From assembly GCA_948472605.1 (NCBI GenBank), contig CAOKUH010000006.1, positions 1 to 21,485 of the forward strand: a stretch of 21,485 nucleotides of DNA, given 5' to 3'. This stretch comes from an uncultured Mycoplasmatota bacterium. GTDB lineage: Bacteria > Bacillota_I > Bacilli_A > RF39 > UBA660. Positions within the stretch are counted from its first letter, which is position 1. Each line of letters opens with the position of its first letter. The notes under the pieces were generated by a model that saw nothing but the letters and a program-made list of their open reading frames with translations, was not told the DNA's origin and made no database searches. Positions 1 through 7,812 of this stretch are shown here, one piece after another. Made by a program: the position numbers and the translations under genes.

Positions 1-62
1 CATATTCTTTCACCATATACTTATATTACTAAAATTATACTTCTTTTACAATAGATAAGCAA
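1..62 (-). promoter_or_regulatory. Promoter and start codon of a gene cut by the window edge
   Basis: On the minus strand a -35-like TTGCTT (57-62) is followed after exactly 17 bases by a perfect TATAAT (34-39). A GGTGA ribosome-site core (10-14) then lies six bases before an ATG at 3-1. Only the first codon of the gene is in the window, so nothing can be said about its product. The -35 box overlaps the T-tract of the preceding terminator, a common tight arrangement. The promoter is a pattern match only. Confidence 0.5.
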
Positions 63-88
63 AAAAGAAAAAAGAGCCTATTGCTCTT
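61..88 (-). terminator. Intrinsic terminator after the PH-domain-like gene
   Basis: On the minus strand a perfect 6-bp stem (AAGAGC/GCTCTT, arms 72-77 and 83-88) with a 5-base loop is followed by a T-rich tract at 71-61. It begins one base after the stop codon of the preceding gene. Confidence 0.8.
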
Positions 89-89
89 A

Positions 90-485
90 TTAAATAACAG
101 TATTCATCATTATTTTATATACTTTTTTTAAATTTTCTTTTTTATCATGGTTCATACTAATAAAATTAATATGCATTTGATAACCACTATCTAAGCTAAA
201 TAATATTTCAACTTTACCAACTAAATAATTTATAGCACTAGTTGAAATAGACTTATATGGAACTACATGAACCTTTTTGTAATGAACCCCTAATATATCT
301 CTATCAAAAAGTAACATTTTTTTATCAGTAAATACTAAATAATCTTTACTATTTTTATAGGATAATAAAATTTTCTCATTATCACTAACATACTCTTTTG
401 TATATTCTGGCATTTCTTCAAAATTAGTAATTTCAGTTTTAAAATCAAAATATTTTGTTAGCTCTTTAAATTTCATGTAAGCCAT
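90..485 (-). CDS. Bacterial PH-domain-like protein
   Basis: A 131-residue protein with no signal peptide or membrane segment, so probably cytoplasmic. Residues about 30-128 look like the bacterial pleckstrin-homology fold (bPH_1/DUF1696 type). A run of short beta strands includes YLVFTDKKMLLFDRD followed by the VPYKSIS segment that marks these small proteins, and a C-terminal amphipathic helix (about 113-128). The role of bPH_1 proteins is generally unknown. The start is ATG 485 because AGAGGTG (494-500) lies 8 bases upstream; an in-frame ATG at 476 is possible but worse placed. The gene follows the Asn-rich secreted protein by 47 bases, has no visible promoter of its own, and ends at a clear terminator. 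The family call rests on pattern only. Confidence 0.6.
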   Translation of the reverse strand: MAYMKFKELTKYFDFKTEITNFEEMPEYTKEYVSDNEKILLSYKNSKDYLVFTDKKMLLFDRDILGVHYKKVHVVPYKSISTSAINYLVGKVEILFSLDSGYQMHINFISMNHDKKENLKKVYKIMMNTVI

Positions 486-532
486 ATTTATTTCACCTCT
501 TACTTTTTTTGCGTCTTAACGAACCAATTTAT

Positions 533-1303
533 TTAACTACTATGACGCATTATAAAACTTTTTCTTTGACCACCTGTAAAGTAAACTATAAATTGATATT
601 CAACATTTGTAGAATCAATAGTATATTCTCTTCCATTAACAGTTGTTTGTTTTCCCGTCATTGTATTTTTTACTACCATATAACTATAATCTGGATAAAT
701 ACTTTCATCTATATATATTTTTGTTGTATTAAAAATACCATTAGGAACAAAAGTAAATGGTTGATAATCTGGATTTTTATCATCATTATTTTCCTTATCT
801 TCATTGTTATCTCCATTATTAGTACCAGGATTTGATTCATTATTATTGTTATTTTCTCCATTATTTGAACCATTATTTCCAGTATCTCCTGAACCACTTC
901 CATTATTTGTTTCATTGTTAGATCCAGAATTATCAGGATTACTTGGATTAACATTATCTTGGTTATAATCACCATTTCCGTTATTATTTCCTGGATTAGT
1001 ATTTACATTACCAGTATTCATAGCAGTCCTATCATTATTAGTGTCTTCAATATTTGGATTTTCATTTTCTCCTAATACATTGTCAGTAATATCATTTTCA
1101 TTATCAATATCTTCATTTGTATTATTACCATTAATAGAGTTTTCTAATGATCCATTTCCACTATTAGTTCCATTATTTCCTGAATTACTATTATTATTCT
1201 CTCCCCCAATAAAAGTTTCTTCACTATCTGCAAAAGCAAATGTTATAGTCCCAAATAATAGTAAAAAAACTACAGCAATTACTAGTCCCTTATTTCTATT
1301 CAT
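533..1303 (-). CDS. Secreted Asn/Gly/Ser-rich low-complexity protein
   Basis: About 256 residues in three parts. An N-terminal signal peptide (MNRNKGLVIAVVF... ending near FAFADS) is followed by roughly 150 residues of Asn-, Gly-, Ser-, Asp- and Glu-rich sequence with no hydrophobic segment. A C-terminal module of about 75 residues after PFTFVPNG looks like a compact beta domain (KIYIDES, YSYMVVKN, YQFIVYFTGG). It has no LPXTG, membrane anchor or cysteine pairs, so release or non-covalent wall association is likely. The start is set at ATG 1303 because AGGAGG (1313-1318) is 9 bases upstream; the farther ATG at 1312 directly abuts that site and cannot use it. A sigma-A-like promoter lies just upstream. 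No function is recognised. Confidence 0.75.
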   Translation of the reverse strand: MNRNKGLVIAVVFLLLFGTITFAFADSEETFIGGENNNSNSGNNGTNSGNGSLENSINGNNTNEDIDNENDITDNVLGENENPNIEDTNNDRTAMNTGNVNTNPGNNNGNGDYNQDNVNPSNPDNSGSNNETNNGSGSGDTGNNGSNNGENNNNNESNPGTNNGDNNEDKENNDDKNPDYQPFTFVPNGIFNTTKIYIDESIYPDYSYMVVKNTMTGKQTTVNGREYTIDSTNVEYQFIVYFTGGQRKSFIMRHSS

Positions 1304-1327
1304 ATCAGTCATCCTCCTATTATCTTA

Positions 1328-1357
1328 ATTATATATTCAAAATCTTAAAACTGTCAA
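1328..1357 (-). promoter_or_regulatory. Sigma-A-type promoter of the Asn-rich secreted protein
   Basis: Perfect TTGACA (-35, 1352-1357) and perfect TATAAT (-10, 1328-1333) are separated by 18 bases on the minus strand. The expected start of transcription is near 1321, a very short leader before AGGAGG at 1313-1318. Confidence 0.8.
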
Positions 1358-1404
1358 TATCTAAAAGACAACATTTTTCTTATATAACTAATTTAGTATA
1401 TTCT

Positions 1405-1446
1405 AAAAATGAAAAATACATGATTTTTATCAATTCATGTATTTTT
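1405..1446 (-). terminator. Intrinsic terminator after lepB
   Basis: A perfect 12-bp AT-rich stem (arms 1412-1423 and 1435-1446, 11-base loop) on the minus strand ends in a T-tract. It overlaps the lepB stop codon and separates lepB from the promoter of the next gene. Confidence 0.8.
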
Positions 1447-1969
1447 AAATAAACTTAAACTTATTAAGCGGCCAAATTCTAATTGAGGCTTTTCCAATAA
1501 TGTCTTCTTTTTTTACTAAACCAATTTCTCTACTATCAATGGAATCAGATCTATTATCTCCTAAAACGAAGTACATATTTTCAGGTATAGTTGTATATCC
1601 TAAATCTGTTAAATTAAAATCATCATAGTTTAAACCCTTAATATAATCTTCTTTATATTCTTGATTATTTATATAAAGAATATTATTTTTTATATAAATT
1701 GTATCGCCTGGAAGACCAATTACTCTTTTAATTAAATATTTAGTATTTGCATATTTTAAAGAAACAATATCACCTCTTTTAATTTTAAAGAAACGATATT
1801 TAAATTTATTTAAGACTAAAATTTCGCCATTTTGATAATTTGGAGACATAGAATTGCCAACTACCTGTGTAATTGAGACAACATAAATCATTAAAAACAA
1901 AACTACAACAATAAAAATAATTGCTTTTACACTATCTTTTAAAAATTCTTTTATACTTAACCAATCCAC
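1445..1969 (-). CDS. lepB: Signal peptidase I, prokaryotic Ser/Lys type
   Basis: A 174-residue S26A signal peptidase, which cleaves Sec/Tat signal peptides on the outer face of the membrane. One N-terminal membrane segment (about 15-36) leads into box B GNSMSP with the nucleophile Ser40. Box D KRVIGLPGD has the general-base Lys81, and box E GDNRSDSIDSR spans 137-147. Length fits the short Gram-positive family. The start is GTG at 1969; AGGAGAAG (1976-1983) sits 6 bases upstream and no in-frame ATG is nearer. It follows the TasA-like gene after a hairpin and only 74 bases, with no clear promoter between. It may therefore depend partly on read-through and serve that neighbour. The catalytic Lys distinguishes it from the two SipW-type enzymes in this window. 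Confidence 0.93.
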   Translation of the reverse strand: MDWLSIKEFLKDSVKAIIFIVVVLFLMIYVVSITQVVGNSMSPNYQNGEILVLNKFKYRFFKIKRGDIVSLKYANTKYLIKRVIGLPGDTIYIKNNILYINNQEYKEDYIKGLNYDDFNLTDLGYTTIPENMYFVLGDNRSDSIDSREIGLVKKEDIIGKASIRIWPLNKFKFI

Positions 1970-2008
1970 ACTATTCTTCTCCTATCAAAATTTTCTTAAA
2001 TTATTTCT

Positions 2009-2040
2009 AAAAAAAAGAACTTTATTTGAAGTTCCTTTTT
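2009..2040 (-). terminator. Intrinsic terminator after the TasA-like gene at 2044
   Basis: On the minus strand GAACTT and AAGTTC (arms 2029-2034 and 2017-2022) pair with a 6-base loop. The stem is extended by a G-U and several A-U pairs into a run of eight Ts. It starts just after the stop codon. Leakage could feed lepB, which has no obvious promoter. Confidence 0.75.
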
Positions 2041-2043
2041 AAA

Positions 2044-2718
2044 TTAATCTATTTGTATTGCTTCAACTTCAACAACTAATTTAACTTCTAATTTTTCTCC
2101 ATTAGCAGCTTTAATACCTAATTCAGTATCTGCTTTATCAAATAATTCTTTTGCTTCTTTATCACAAACATTACCATTTAAATCTACACAATCATATTTC
2201 CAAATTACACTTATTGTATGAACTAGCGGTCCATTTCCATCTTTATAATATCCTGGTTGCTGTCCTGGTTTAAAAGTATTAGTTGTATAATTGTAATTAA
2301 TTGCATCTTCTAATTCTTTTAAAGTATCATAGCAAGTTGTATCTAAACAATAATCAAGTCTTCCGCCTGTATTATCAACACTACCAGAAAAGTCAAATTG
2401 TAAACGATAAGAAGTCTCAGAAGTCCCTGATATTTCAAATTGGTATGTTCCATATGTACCTGGAGCTAATTTACCATCTGAAACATCTTCATCTTTAGCA
2501 ATATATTGAGGTCCAGGATACTCAAAATCTTCTCCTTGAGTATCATAAATAATATCTAATAAATCAATTGTCTTTTTTAAACCAAATTCCCATTTTGCTA
2601 CTTTAGCAGAAGAACTTCCACTATATGTATTAGTATATTTAGCATAAGTTCCACTTACAAAAAAAGCAGATAATAATGTAGCAAATGATAGTACAATTAA
2701 TATAATTCCTTTCTTCAT
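2044..2718 (-). CDS. TasA/CalY-like SipW-type exported protein
   Basis: A 224-residue protein with a SipW-type N-terminus: short basic start, hydrophobic stretch, then VSGTYAKYTNTYSG at about 21-34. This nearly repeats the paralogue at 19150-19779 (GTYAKYT..., SGSSSAxVAKWxF). Shared family landmarks follow: LAPGTYG (84-90), aromatic pair W173/Y175, DTELG (197-201), AANG and a beta-strand C-terminus ending IQID. Proteins of this type form TasA/camelysin-like extracellular fibres or their accessory subunits; the fibre role here is inferred. Four cysteines (124, 129, 177, 185), absent from the paralogue, could form disulfides. The start is ATG 2718, since GAGGAG (2728-2733) is 9 bases away; a TTG six bases upstream is too close to that site. 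It has its own promoter and precedes lepB. Confidence 0.82.
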   Translation of the reverse strand: MKKGIILIVLSFATLLSAFFVSGTYAKYTNTYSGSSSAKVAKWEFGLKKTIDLLDIIYDTQGEDFEYPGPQYIAKDEDVSDGKLAPGTYGTYQFEISGTSETSYRLQFDFSGSVDNTGGRLDYCLDTTCYDTLKELEDAINYNYTTNTFKPGQQPGYYKDGNGPLVHTISVIWKYDCVDLNGNVCDKEAKELFDKADTELGIKAANGEKLEVKLVVEVEAIQID

Positions 2719-2762
2719 ATCCAAAATCTCCTCTTGTCAAATATTTTCTCTTTACTAATTAC

Positions 2763-2791
2763 ATTTTACAATAATTAAAAAACTTTTTCAA
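2763..2791 (-). promoter_or_regulatory. Promoter of the TasA-like gene at 2044
   Basis: TTGAAA (-35, 2786-2791) and TAAAAT (-10, 2763-2768) are separated by 17 bases on the minus strand. They lie between truB and the TasA-like gene, where no clear truB terminator is visible, so read-through from truB is also possible. Confidence 0.65.
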
Positions 2792-2827
2792 CTAAATTTA
2801 AAATCTTTTACAAAAAAATATATAAAA

Positions 2828-3676
2828 TTAATCATTATTTAACATGAAATAAACTTTATATATATCTTTTTCTAATTTATAAATTGCAATTACTTTATCT
2901 AAATACATCATAAATAAATAACTATCATTATTAGGTAGGCGAAATTCCCTTCCATTTTTTACTTTTTGATATTCATCTTCGTTTAATAAATATTTAGAAT
3001 AATTAAAAATATCTAAAACATTTAATATTTTGTAATGGTCTTCATCAATATCTTTTAGAGAAAAAGCATCACTTATTTTAAAATTTCCTTGTCTTGTTCT
3101 TGTTAGGCTAGACATTGTTCCAATTACATTTAATTTATTACATATATCATTTATTAGACTACGAATATAAGTACCTTTTGATACAATTGTTCTAAATTTA
3201 ATTTCTTGATTAGTATATGATAATAATTCTATTTCTTTAATCTCAATTTCTCTTTTAGGCAAAGAGATTTCTTCGTTATTTCTCGCATATTCATATAATT
3301 TTTTACCATTTATTTTAACAGCTGAATATTTTGGAACTTCTTGCATCATTTTACCATTAAACGAATTTAACGTGTTAATAACTAAATTTTTATCAAGATA
3401 AATATTTTCACATGTTTCTAAAATATTACCTGTAATATCATAGGTATCTGTTTTAAGACCCAATTTAATAGTTGCAACATATTCTTTGTCATAACTAGTT
3501 ATTTTATCTACTAATTTAGTATATTTTCCGATACAAACAACTAGAACTCCTGTTGCTATTGGATCTAAAGTTCCTGTATGGCCTATTTTTTTAGTATTGA
3601 ATTTTTTATTTAAAATATTTATAACATCTCTACTAGTAAAATTTTCTTGTTTGTTAATAACTATTATACCATTCAT
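2828..3676 (-). CDS. truB: tRNA pseudouridine(55) synthase TruB
   Basis: A 282-residue enzyme that isomerises U55 of the tRNA T-loop to pseudouridine. The catalytic motif GHTGTLDPIATGVL is clear, with the nucleophilic Asp38 in TLDP. Later motifs include YSAVKINGKKLYEYAR and SKGTYIRSLINDI, and a short PUA-like C-terminal part. Length is slightly below the roughly 300 residues common in Bacillota. ATG 3676 overlaps the TGA of rbfA by four bases (ATGA), indicating translational coupling. As in many Bacillota it closes the rimP-nusA-infB-rbfA cluster, but no ribF follows. Confidence 0.95.
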   Translation of the reverse strand: MNGIIVINKQENFTSRDVINILNKKFNTKKIGHTGTLDPIATGVLVVCIGKYTKLVDKITSYDKEYVATIKLGLKTDTYDITGNILETCENIYLDKNLVINTLNSFNGKMMQEVPKYSAVKINGKKLYEYARNNEEISLPKREIEIKEIELLSYTNQEIKFRTIVSKGTYIRSLINDICNKLNVIGTMSSLTRTRQGNFKISDAFSLKDIDEDHYKILNVLDIFNYSKYLLNEDEYQKVKNGREFRLPNNDSYLFMMYLDKVIAIYKLEKDIYKVYFMLNND

Positions 3677-4014
3677 TTTTCTTCTTTTATTTCTTTTAAA
3701 ATATTTTCTATTTTTTCGCCGTAAGCTATAGATTCATCATATACAAATTTTAGTTTAGGGGTATTACGTAATTCCATTCTTTCAGAAACTAACTTACGAA
3801 TGAAAGGGGCAGCCTCATCCATTTCTATTTCTAAATCACTATGAGTTTTTTTTGAAAAACTTGTAAAATAAACTTTGGCAAAAGAAAGATCTGATGATAC
3901 TTCTGCTCCTGTAATAGTAATTGTTTTTAATAATTCATCTCTAGCATCTTCTAGCAAAATATTACTGATAACTTTTACCATTTCTGATGATATTCTTTTA
4001 GTTTTTACACTCAA
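3673..4014 (-). CDS. rbfA: Ribosome-binding factor A
   Basis: A 113-residue KH-like cytoplasmic protein needed for late maturation of the 30S subunit (16S rRNA 5' end processing). Typical sequence is present throughout: the N-terminal RISSEMVKVISNIL helix, ITITGAEVSSDLSFAKVYFT, and RKLVSERMELRNTPKLKFVYDES near the end. The start is TTG at 4014: GAGGTG (4022-4027) is 7 bases upstream, the position is one base from the infB stop, and no in-frame ATG or GTG lies nearby. Its TGA stop overlaps the truB ATG. Full length for the family. Confidence 0.94.
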   Translation of the reverse strand: MSVKTKRISSEMVKVISNILLEDARDELLKTITITGAEVSSDLSFAKVYFTSFSKKTHSDLEIEMDEAAPFIRKLVSERMELRNTPKLKFVYDESIAYGEKIENILKEIKEEK

Positions 4015-4015
4015 G

Positions 4016-6124
4016 TTATTTCACCTCAACCATTTCATAAACTTTTATTGTATCATTTTCTTTAATATCACTATAGTTTTCTAATGTAATACCGCATTCA
4101 AATCCTTTTTTTACTTCTTTTACTGTGTCTTTTTCCCTTTGAATACTTGCAATTTTTCCTTCATAGATAACTATTCCATCACGAATTAAACGACAAAGTG
4201 CTCCATTTTTAATAATTCCATCTGTAACATAAGATCCAGCAATATTGCCAACTTTTGAAAATTTAAATATTTTACGAATTGTTGCTTCACCTAATTCTTT
4301 TTCTTCAAATTCTGGATCTAGCATTCCTTTCATGGCAAGTTCCATTTCTTCAACAACTTTATAAATAATTGTATAAAGACGGATTTCTACACCATATTCT
4401 TTTGCTAAATCTTTGGTAATAGATGAAGGACTTATATTAAAGCCAATTATAATGGCATTACTAGCGTTTGCTAAAACTACATCACTTTCAGTAACTGTTC
4501 CTATACCACTACGAATTACTACAACTTTAACTCCTTCTACATTTATTTTTTCTAAAGCATTACGAACTGCCTCTTCTGAACCTCTAACATCAGTTTTTAA
4601 AACTACATTAATTTCTTTCGTTCCTTCACTAATTTTGCTAAATAAATCGTCTAGTGTAAGAGAAGTTTTGTTTAGCTTCATATCTCTTGCACTTGTAGCT
4701 CTTTTACTAGCTACATTTTTAGCTTCTGATTCTGTTTCGAAAGCCATAAATTTATCTCCAGCACTTGGATTATCTGATAATCCAGTGATTTCAACAGGAG
4801 TAGATGGTCCAGCACTAACAATGGATTCTCCTAAATCATTTTTCATAGTTCTTATTTTTCCAAAACAAGTTCCTACAACTACTGGGTCTCCTAAACGAAG
4901 TGTTCCATTTTGAATTAATAATGATGCTACTCCCCCAATATTTTTATCTACTCTACTTTCAATAACTGATCCAACAGCATAACGATTAGGATTAGCCTTA
5001 AAGTCATTTACTTCACTAATTGTTTGGATAGTTTCAAGAAGTAAATCGATTCCTTCACCAGTAATTGCTGAAATATCAACAAATGGATAATCTCCACCCC
5101 ATTCCTCAGGGGTAATACCTGCTTCACTCATTTCTTTTCTAATTCGTTCTTTATTAGAGTTAGGTTTATCTATTTTATTAACAGCAACAACTATTGGGAC
5201 TTTCGCCGCTTTAGCATGATCGATTGCTTCTTTTGTTTGAGGCATTACTCCATCATCAGCAGCTACAATAATAATAACAATATCTGTTACACTAGCTCCT
5301 CTTGCACGCATTTCTGTAAATGCTGCATGGCCTGGGGTGTCTATAAATGTGATTTTACTATCATTGTGTAAAACTTGATAAGCTCCGATATGTTGAGTTA
5401 TTCCTCCAAATTCAGTTTCAGTAACTTTAGAATTTCTAATATAATCAAGTAAACTTGTTTTACCATGATCAACATGACCCATAATTGTTACAACTGGTGG
5501 ACGATTTTCTAAATCATTTTCATTATCTTTAATTTCATATTCTTCAAAATTAGAAACATCTTGCGTTTCTATTGCTTTTAATGTTTTACCATAATCTATT
5601 GCTATTAAAGATGCATTTTCATAATCAATAGTTCCATTTACACTTACCATTAAGCCAAGTTCCATTAATTTCTTAATTATATCAGTAGCATTTACATTAA
5701 GTTCATCTGCTAAATCTTTGACTGTCATATCTTTCTTGTAAAGAATTATATTTTCATCTGTAGAATTTGACATAAGCTTTTCTTTATGTTTATACATTTC
5801 TTTACGCTTATTCATATATTCTTCTTTACTACTTTGAATTTGACTTTTTTTCTTTAGTTTTTGCTTTTTTTCCGTATCATTTATAGCAGCAATATGACTA
5901 CTAGCCATAATATCTTCAACAACTTCATCTATGTCATCATTATCTTCTAAAGTTGCTTCAGTATCTGTACTAATTAAACTAATGGCATTGTCAAGTATTA
6001 TGACATCATCCTCACTTAATTCGTCTTTACCACTTTTAACTTCTATTTCTAACTCAGAAGCTTTTTTTAATACTTCTGCTACCGACAAATCTACACTTCT
6101 AGCATATTCTTCAACATTCATCAT
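4016..6124 (-). CDS. infB: Translation initiation factor IF-2
   Basis: A 702-residue GTPase that brings fMet-tRNA to the 30S subunit and promotes subunit joining. It has an N-terminal IF2-N-like helical segment (about 1-50), a charged linker with KKKSQIQSSKEEY, and a second IF2-N module (about 130-180). The G domain follows with G1 GHVDHGKT (216-223), DTPGH (262-266) and NKID (316-319), then domains II, III and the tRNA-binding IV. The variable N-terminal part is short, as in other reduced AT-rich genomes. ATG 6124 overlaps the ylxR stop (ATGA) and has AGGAGG at 6135-6140, 10 bases upstream; a second ATG follows directly. In Bacillus ylxQ lies between ylxR and infB, and ylxP between infB and rbfA. 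Both are missing here. Confidence 0.97.
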   Translation of the reverse strand: MMNVEEYARSVDLSVAEVLKKASELEIEVKSGKDELSEDDVIILDNAISLISTDTEATLEDNDDIDEVVEDIMASSHIAAINDTEKKQKLKKKSQIQSSKEEYMNKRKEMYKHKEKLMSNSTDENIILYKKDMTVKDLADELNVNATDIIKKLMELGLMVSVNGTIDYENASLIAIDYGKTLKAIETQDVSNFEEYEIKDNENDLENRPPVVTIMGHVDHGKTSLLDYIRNSKVTETEFGGITQHIGAYQVLHNDSKITFIDTPGHAAFTEMRARGASVTDIVIIIVAADDGVMPQTKEAIDHAKAAKVPIVVAVNKIDKPNSNKERIRKEMSEAGITPEEWGGDYPFVDISAITGEGIDLLLETIQTISEVNDFKANPNRYAVGSVIESRVDKNIGGVASLLIQNGTLRLGDPVVVGTCFGKIRTMKNDLGESIVSAGPSTPVEITGLSDNPSAGDKFMAFETESEAKNVASKRATSARDMKLNKTSLTLDDLFSKISEGTKEINVVLKTDVRGSEEAVRNALEKINVEGVKVVVIRSGIGTVTESDVVLANASNAIIIGFNISPSSITKDLAKEYGVEIRLYTIIYKVVEEMELAMKGMLDPEFEEKELGEATIRKIFKFSKVGNIAGSYVTDGIIKNGALCRLIRDGIVIYEGKIASIQREKDTVKEVKKGFECGITLENYSDIKENDTIKVYEMVEVK

Positions 6125-6399
6125 TTTTGATACGCCTCCTTTTCTATAGTACTTATCATTATATCATATAAACTATCAGGTACACTAATTTCTAAAGTTC
6201 TATCTAATATTTTATTTTTACGAGCTTTATTTATGACTTCTATCGTCTTTTTTAAATAAGCTCCTTTACCATTAGCTTTACCAGATTCATCAATTATAAC
6301 TTCTTTATCTGGTGTTCTAACAACTCTTAATAATTCTTTTTTTTCTAGTCTTTCTCTTGTTACAACACACATTCTTAAAGGTATTTTCTTTTGCTTCAT
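6121..6399 (-). CDS. rnpM: YlxR/RnpM family RNase P modulator
   Basis: A 92-residue basic protein of the YlxR family (renamed RnpM in Bacillus, where it binds the RNase P RNA). Family landmarks are the N-terminal PLRMCVVTRERLEKKELLRVV and GKGAYL (usually GRGAY) at about 45-50, followed by basic residues. The start is ATG 6399 with GGAGGT five bases upstream (6405-6410). It lies 17 bases after nusA, and its TGA stop overlaps the infB ATG. It occupies its standard place in the operon. Confidence 0.93.
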   Translation of the reverse strand: MKQKKIPLRMCVVTRERLEKKELLRVVRTPDKEVIIDESGKANGKGAYLKKTIEVINKARKNKILDRTLEISVPDSLYDIMISTIEKEAYQK

Positions 6400-6416
6400 T
6401 TTTTACCTCCTTGTTT

Positions 6417-7541
6417 TTATTTTTGTTCTTCTTTATTTCCTTCTTCATTAATTTGATTTAAGGTTTTTACTTCAATTTTATATTTTGTCATACGACTAGC
6501 AAGTTTAATATTACTTCCTTTTTTACCTATAGCTAAACTTAAATTGGCATCATTAACAATTGCTAATGCTTCTCTTTTTATCGGATCTGTAATATTTACT
6601 ATTACATCTTTGGCTGGAGATAAAGCATTTTTAATAAATTCAGCAGGATCTTCGTTATATAAAATTAAGTCAACACGTTCTCCATTTAGCTCTTTTAAAA
6701 TGCTACCTATTCTACTTCCACGTTCTCCAATACAAGCACCAATAGGATCAACTTTTTCATTATCACTATAAACTGCAACTTTACTTCTTATTCCAGCTTC
6801 TCTTACACATGAATAAAGTTTAATAGTTCCATCTACAAGTTCAGGAATTTCAGTTTCAAATAAACGTCTTACAAAACCATAATGTTTTCTACTAAGTAAA
6901 ATTAGTGGGCCTTTAGTAGTTGCCTCTACCTTAGTTATGTAAACCTTAACACTAGACCCCATTTTTAACTCTTCATCAGGTATCATTTCACCTTTAGGTA
7001 ATATTCCTCTTGTTCTACCTAAATCAACATAGTAATTTTTAGAATCTTCCATGGCTAATAATCCTACCATCATTTCGCCTTCTTTGCCTTCAAATTCAGC
7101 TATTATACTATTTCTTTCTGCTTCACGAATTTTTTGGTTAATTACTTGCTTAGCAGTAGATGTTGCAACACGTCCAAAATCTTTTGGTGTAATTTCAGTT
7201 TCAATAGTTTCTCCAACATTAATGTCAGGTACTATTTCTTTTGCCTCTTCAAGAAGTATTTGAGCATCGACATTTATTTTAGGTGGTATTCTTGTTACAT
7301 TTCCCTCTTCATCTACTATCTCTTCACCATCGTCATAATCATCAACTACTACTAAGTAAGAAAATACTTTAATTTCTCCTGTATTAGGATTTATATCTAC
7401 TCTTACATTAGTTTTAGAATCAAAATTCTTTTTATATGCTGTTGCAAGTGCCATTTCCATAGCTTCTAATACAACATCTTTACTAATATTTTTTTCTTCA
7501 ACTATACTATCTAAAGCTTTTAAAAATTCTTTTGCATTCAT
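6417..7541 (-). CDS. nusA: Transcription termination/antitermination factor NusA
   Basis: A 374-residue RNA-polymerase-associated factor affecting pausing, termination and antitermination. Order of domains: the NusA N-terminal RNAP-binding domain (about 1-130, including MNAKEFLKALDSIVEEK and TPKDFGRVATSTAKQVI), an S1 domain (about 135-200), then two KH domains. KH1 carries the GACIGERGSRIGSI loop and KH2 AIGKKGSNIKLAS. No C-terminal acidic repeats, as usual in Bacillota. The start is ATG 7541 with AGAGGT eight bases upstream; its first base overlaps the rimP TAA. NusA often regulates its own operon, which matters for the hairpin ahead of rimP. Confidence 0.96.
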   Translation of the reverse strand: MNAKEFLKALDSIVEEKNISKDVVLEAMEMALATAYKKNFDSKTNVRVDINPNTGEIKVFSYLVVVDDYDDGEEIVDEEGNVTRIPPKINVDAQILLEEAKEIVPDINVGETIETEITPKDFGRVATSTAKQVINQKIREAERNSIIAEFEGKEGEMMVGLLAMEDSKNYYVDLGRTRGILPKGEMIPDEELKMGSSVKVYITKVEATTKGPLILLSRKHYGFVRRLFETEIPELVDGTIKLYSCVREAGIRSKVAVYSDNEKVDPIGACIGERGSRIGSILKELNGERVDLILYNEDPAEFIKNALSPAKDVIVNITDPIKREALAIVNDANLSLAIGKKGSNIKLASRMTKYKIEVKTLNQINEEGNKEEQK

Positions 7542-7798
7542 TATTCATTACCTCTTTCTTTACTTAAAACATCTAAGATATATTCATCTTTGATTAAATC
7601 TAATTTATCTAAAATTGGATTAATTAAATTAGTAGCCATTACAATAGTATCTAAATCAATTCCTCCAGCTTTATCTAAAACTATTCTTAAGAAATTATCT
7701 TTTCCTTCTATATCATAACTAATACTATCTATTAGAATTTCTTTTTCTATTAAAATACTTTCTATGTTTTCTCTTATACTATTTAATATTTTTTCCAT
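7541..7798 (-). CDS. rimP: RimP, N-terminal domain only
   Basis: Only 85 residues, against about 150 for typical RimP, a 30S assembly factor with an N-terminal alpha/beta domain and a C-terminal SH3-like domain. The N-terminal domain is intact: IRENIESILIEKEIL, the FLRIVLDKAGGIDLDTI segment that matches the classic FLRVxIDKxGGI motif, and an ILDV strand. The sequence then ends as SKERGNE where the family has SSPGLDRPL and the SH3 domain. The stop overlaps the nusA start by one base, so no room is left for a frameshifted remainder. The start is ATG 7798 with AAGGTG at 7804-7809. This looks like a real domain loss or a very short variant. Confidence 0.85.
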   Translation of the reverse strand: MEKILNSIRENIESILIEKEILIDSISYDIEGKDNFLRIVLDKAGGIDLDTIVMATNLINPILDKLDLIKDEYILDVLSKERGNE

Positions 7799-7812
7799 AT
7801 TATCACCTTATC

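Noticed and set aside
510..549. TGCGTC/GACGCA inverted repeat at the end of the Asn-rich gene as its terminator
   Set aside because: On the minus strand it is followed by As rather than Ts, and the stem is interrupted by a large bulge, so only a weak structure is supported.
509..835. Plus-strand open frame opposite the Asn-rich secreted protein
   Set aside because: Ile/Cys-rich antisense shadow; the minus-strand gene has a promoter, ribosome site and signal peptide.
4413..4913. A 166-codon plus-strand open frame opposite infB
   Set aside because: It lies wholly inside a full-length conserved IF-2 gene and its sequence is a low-complexity reflection of it.
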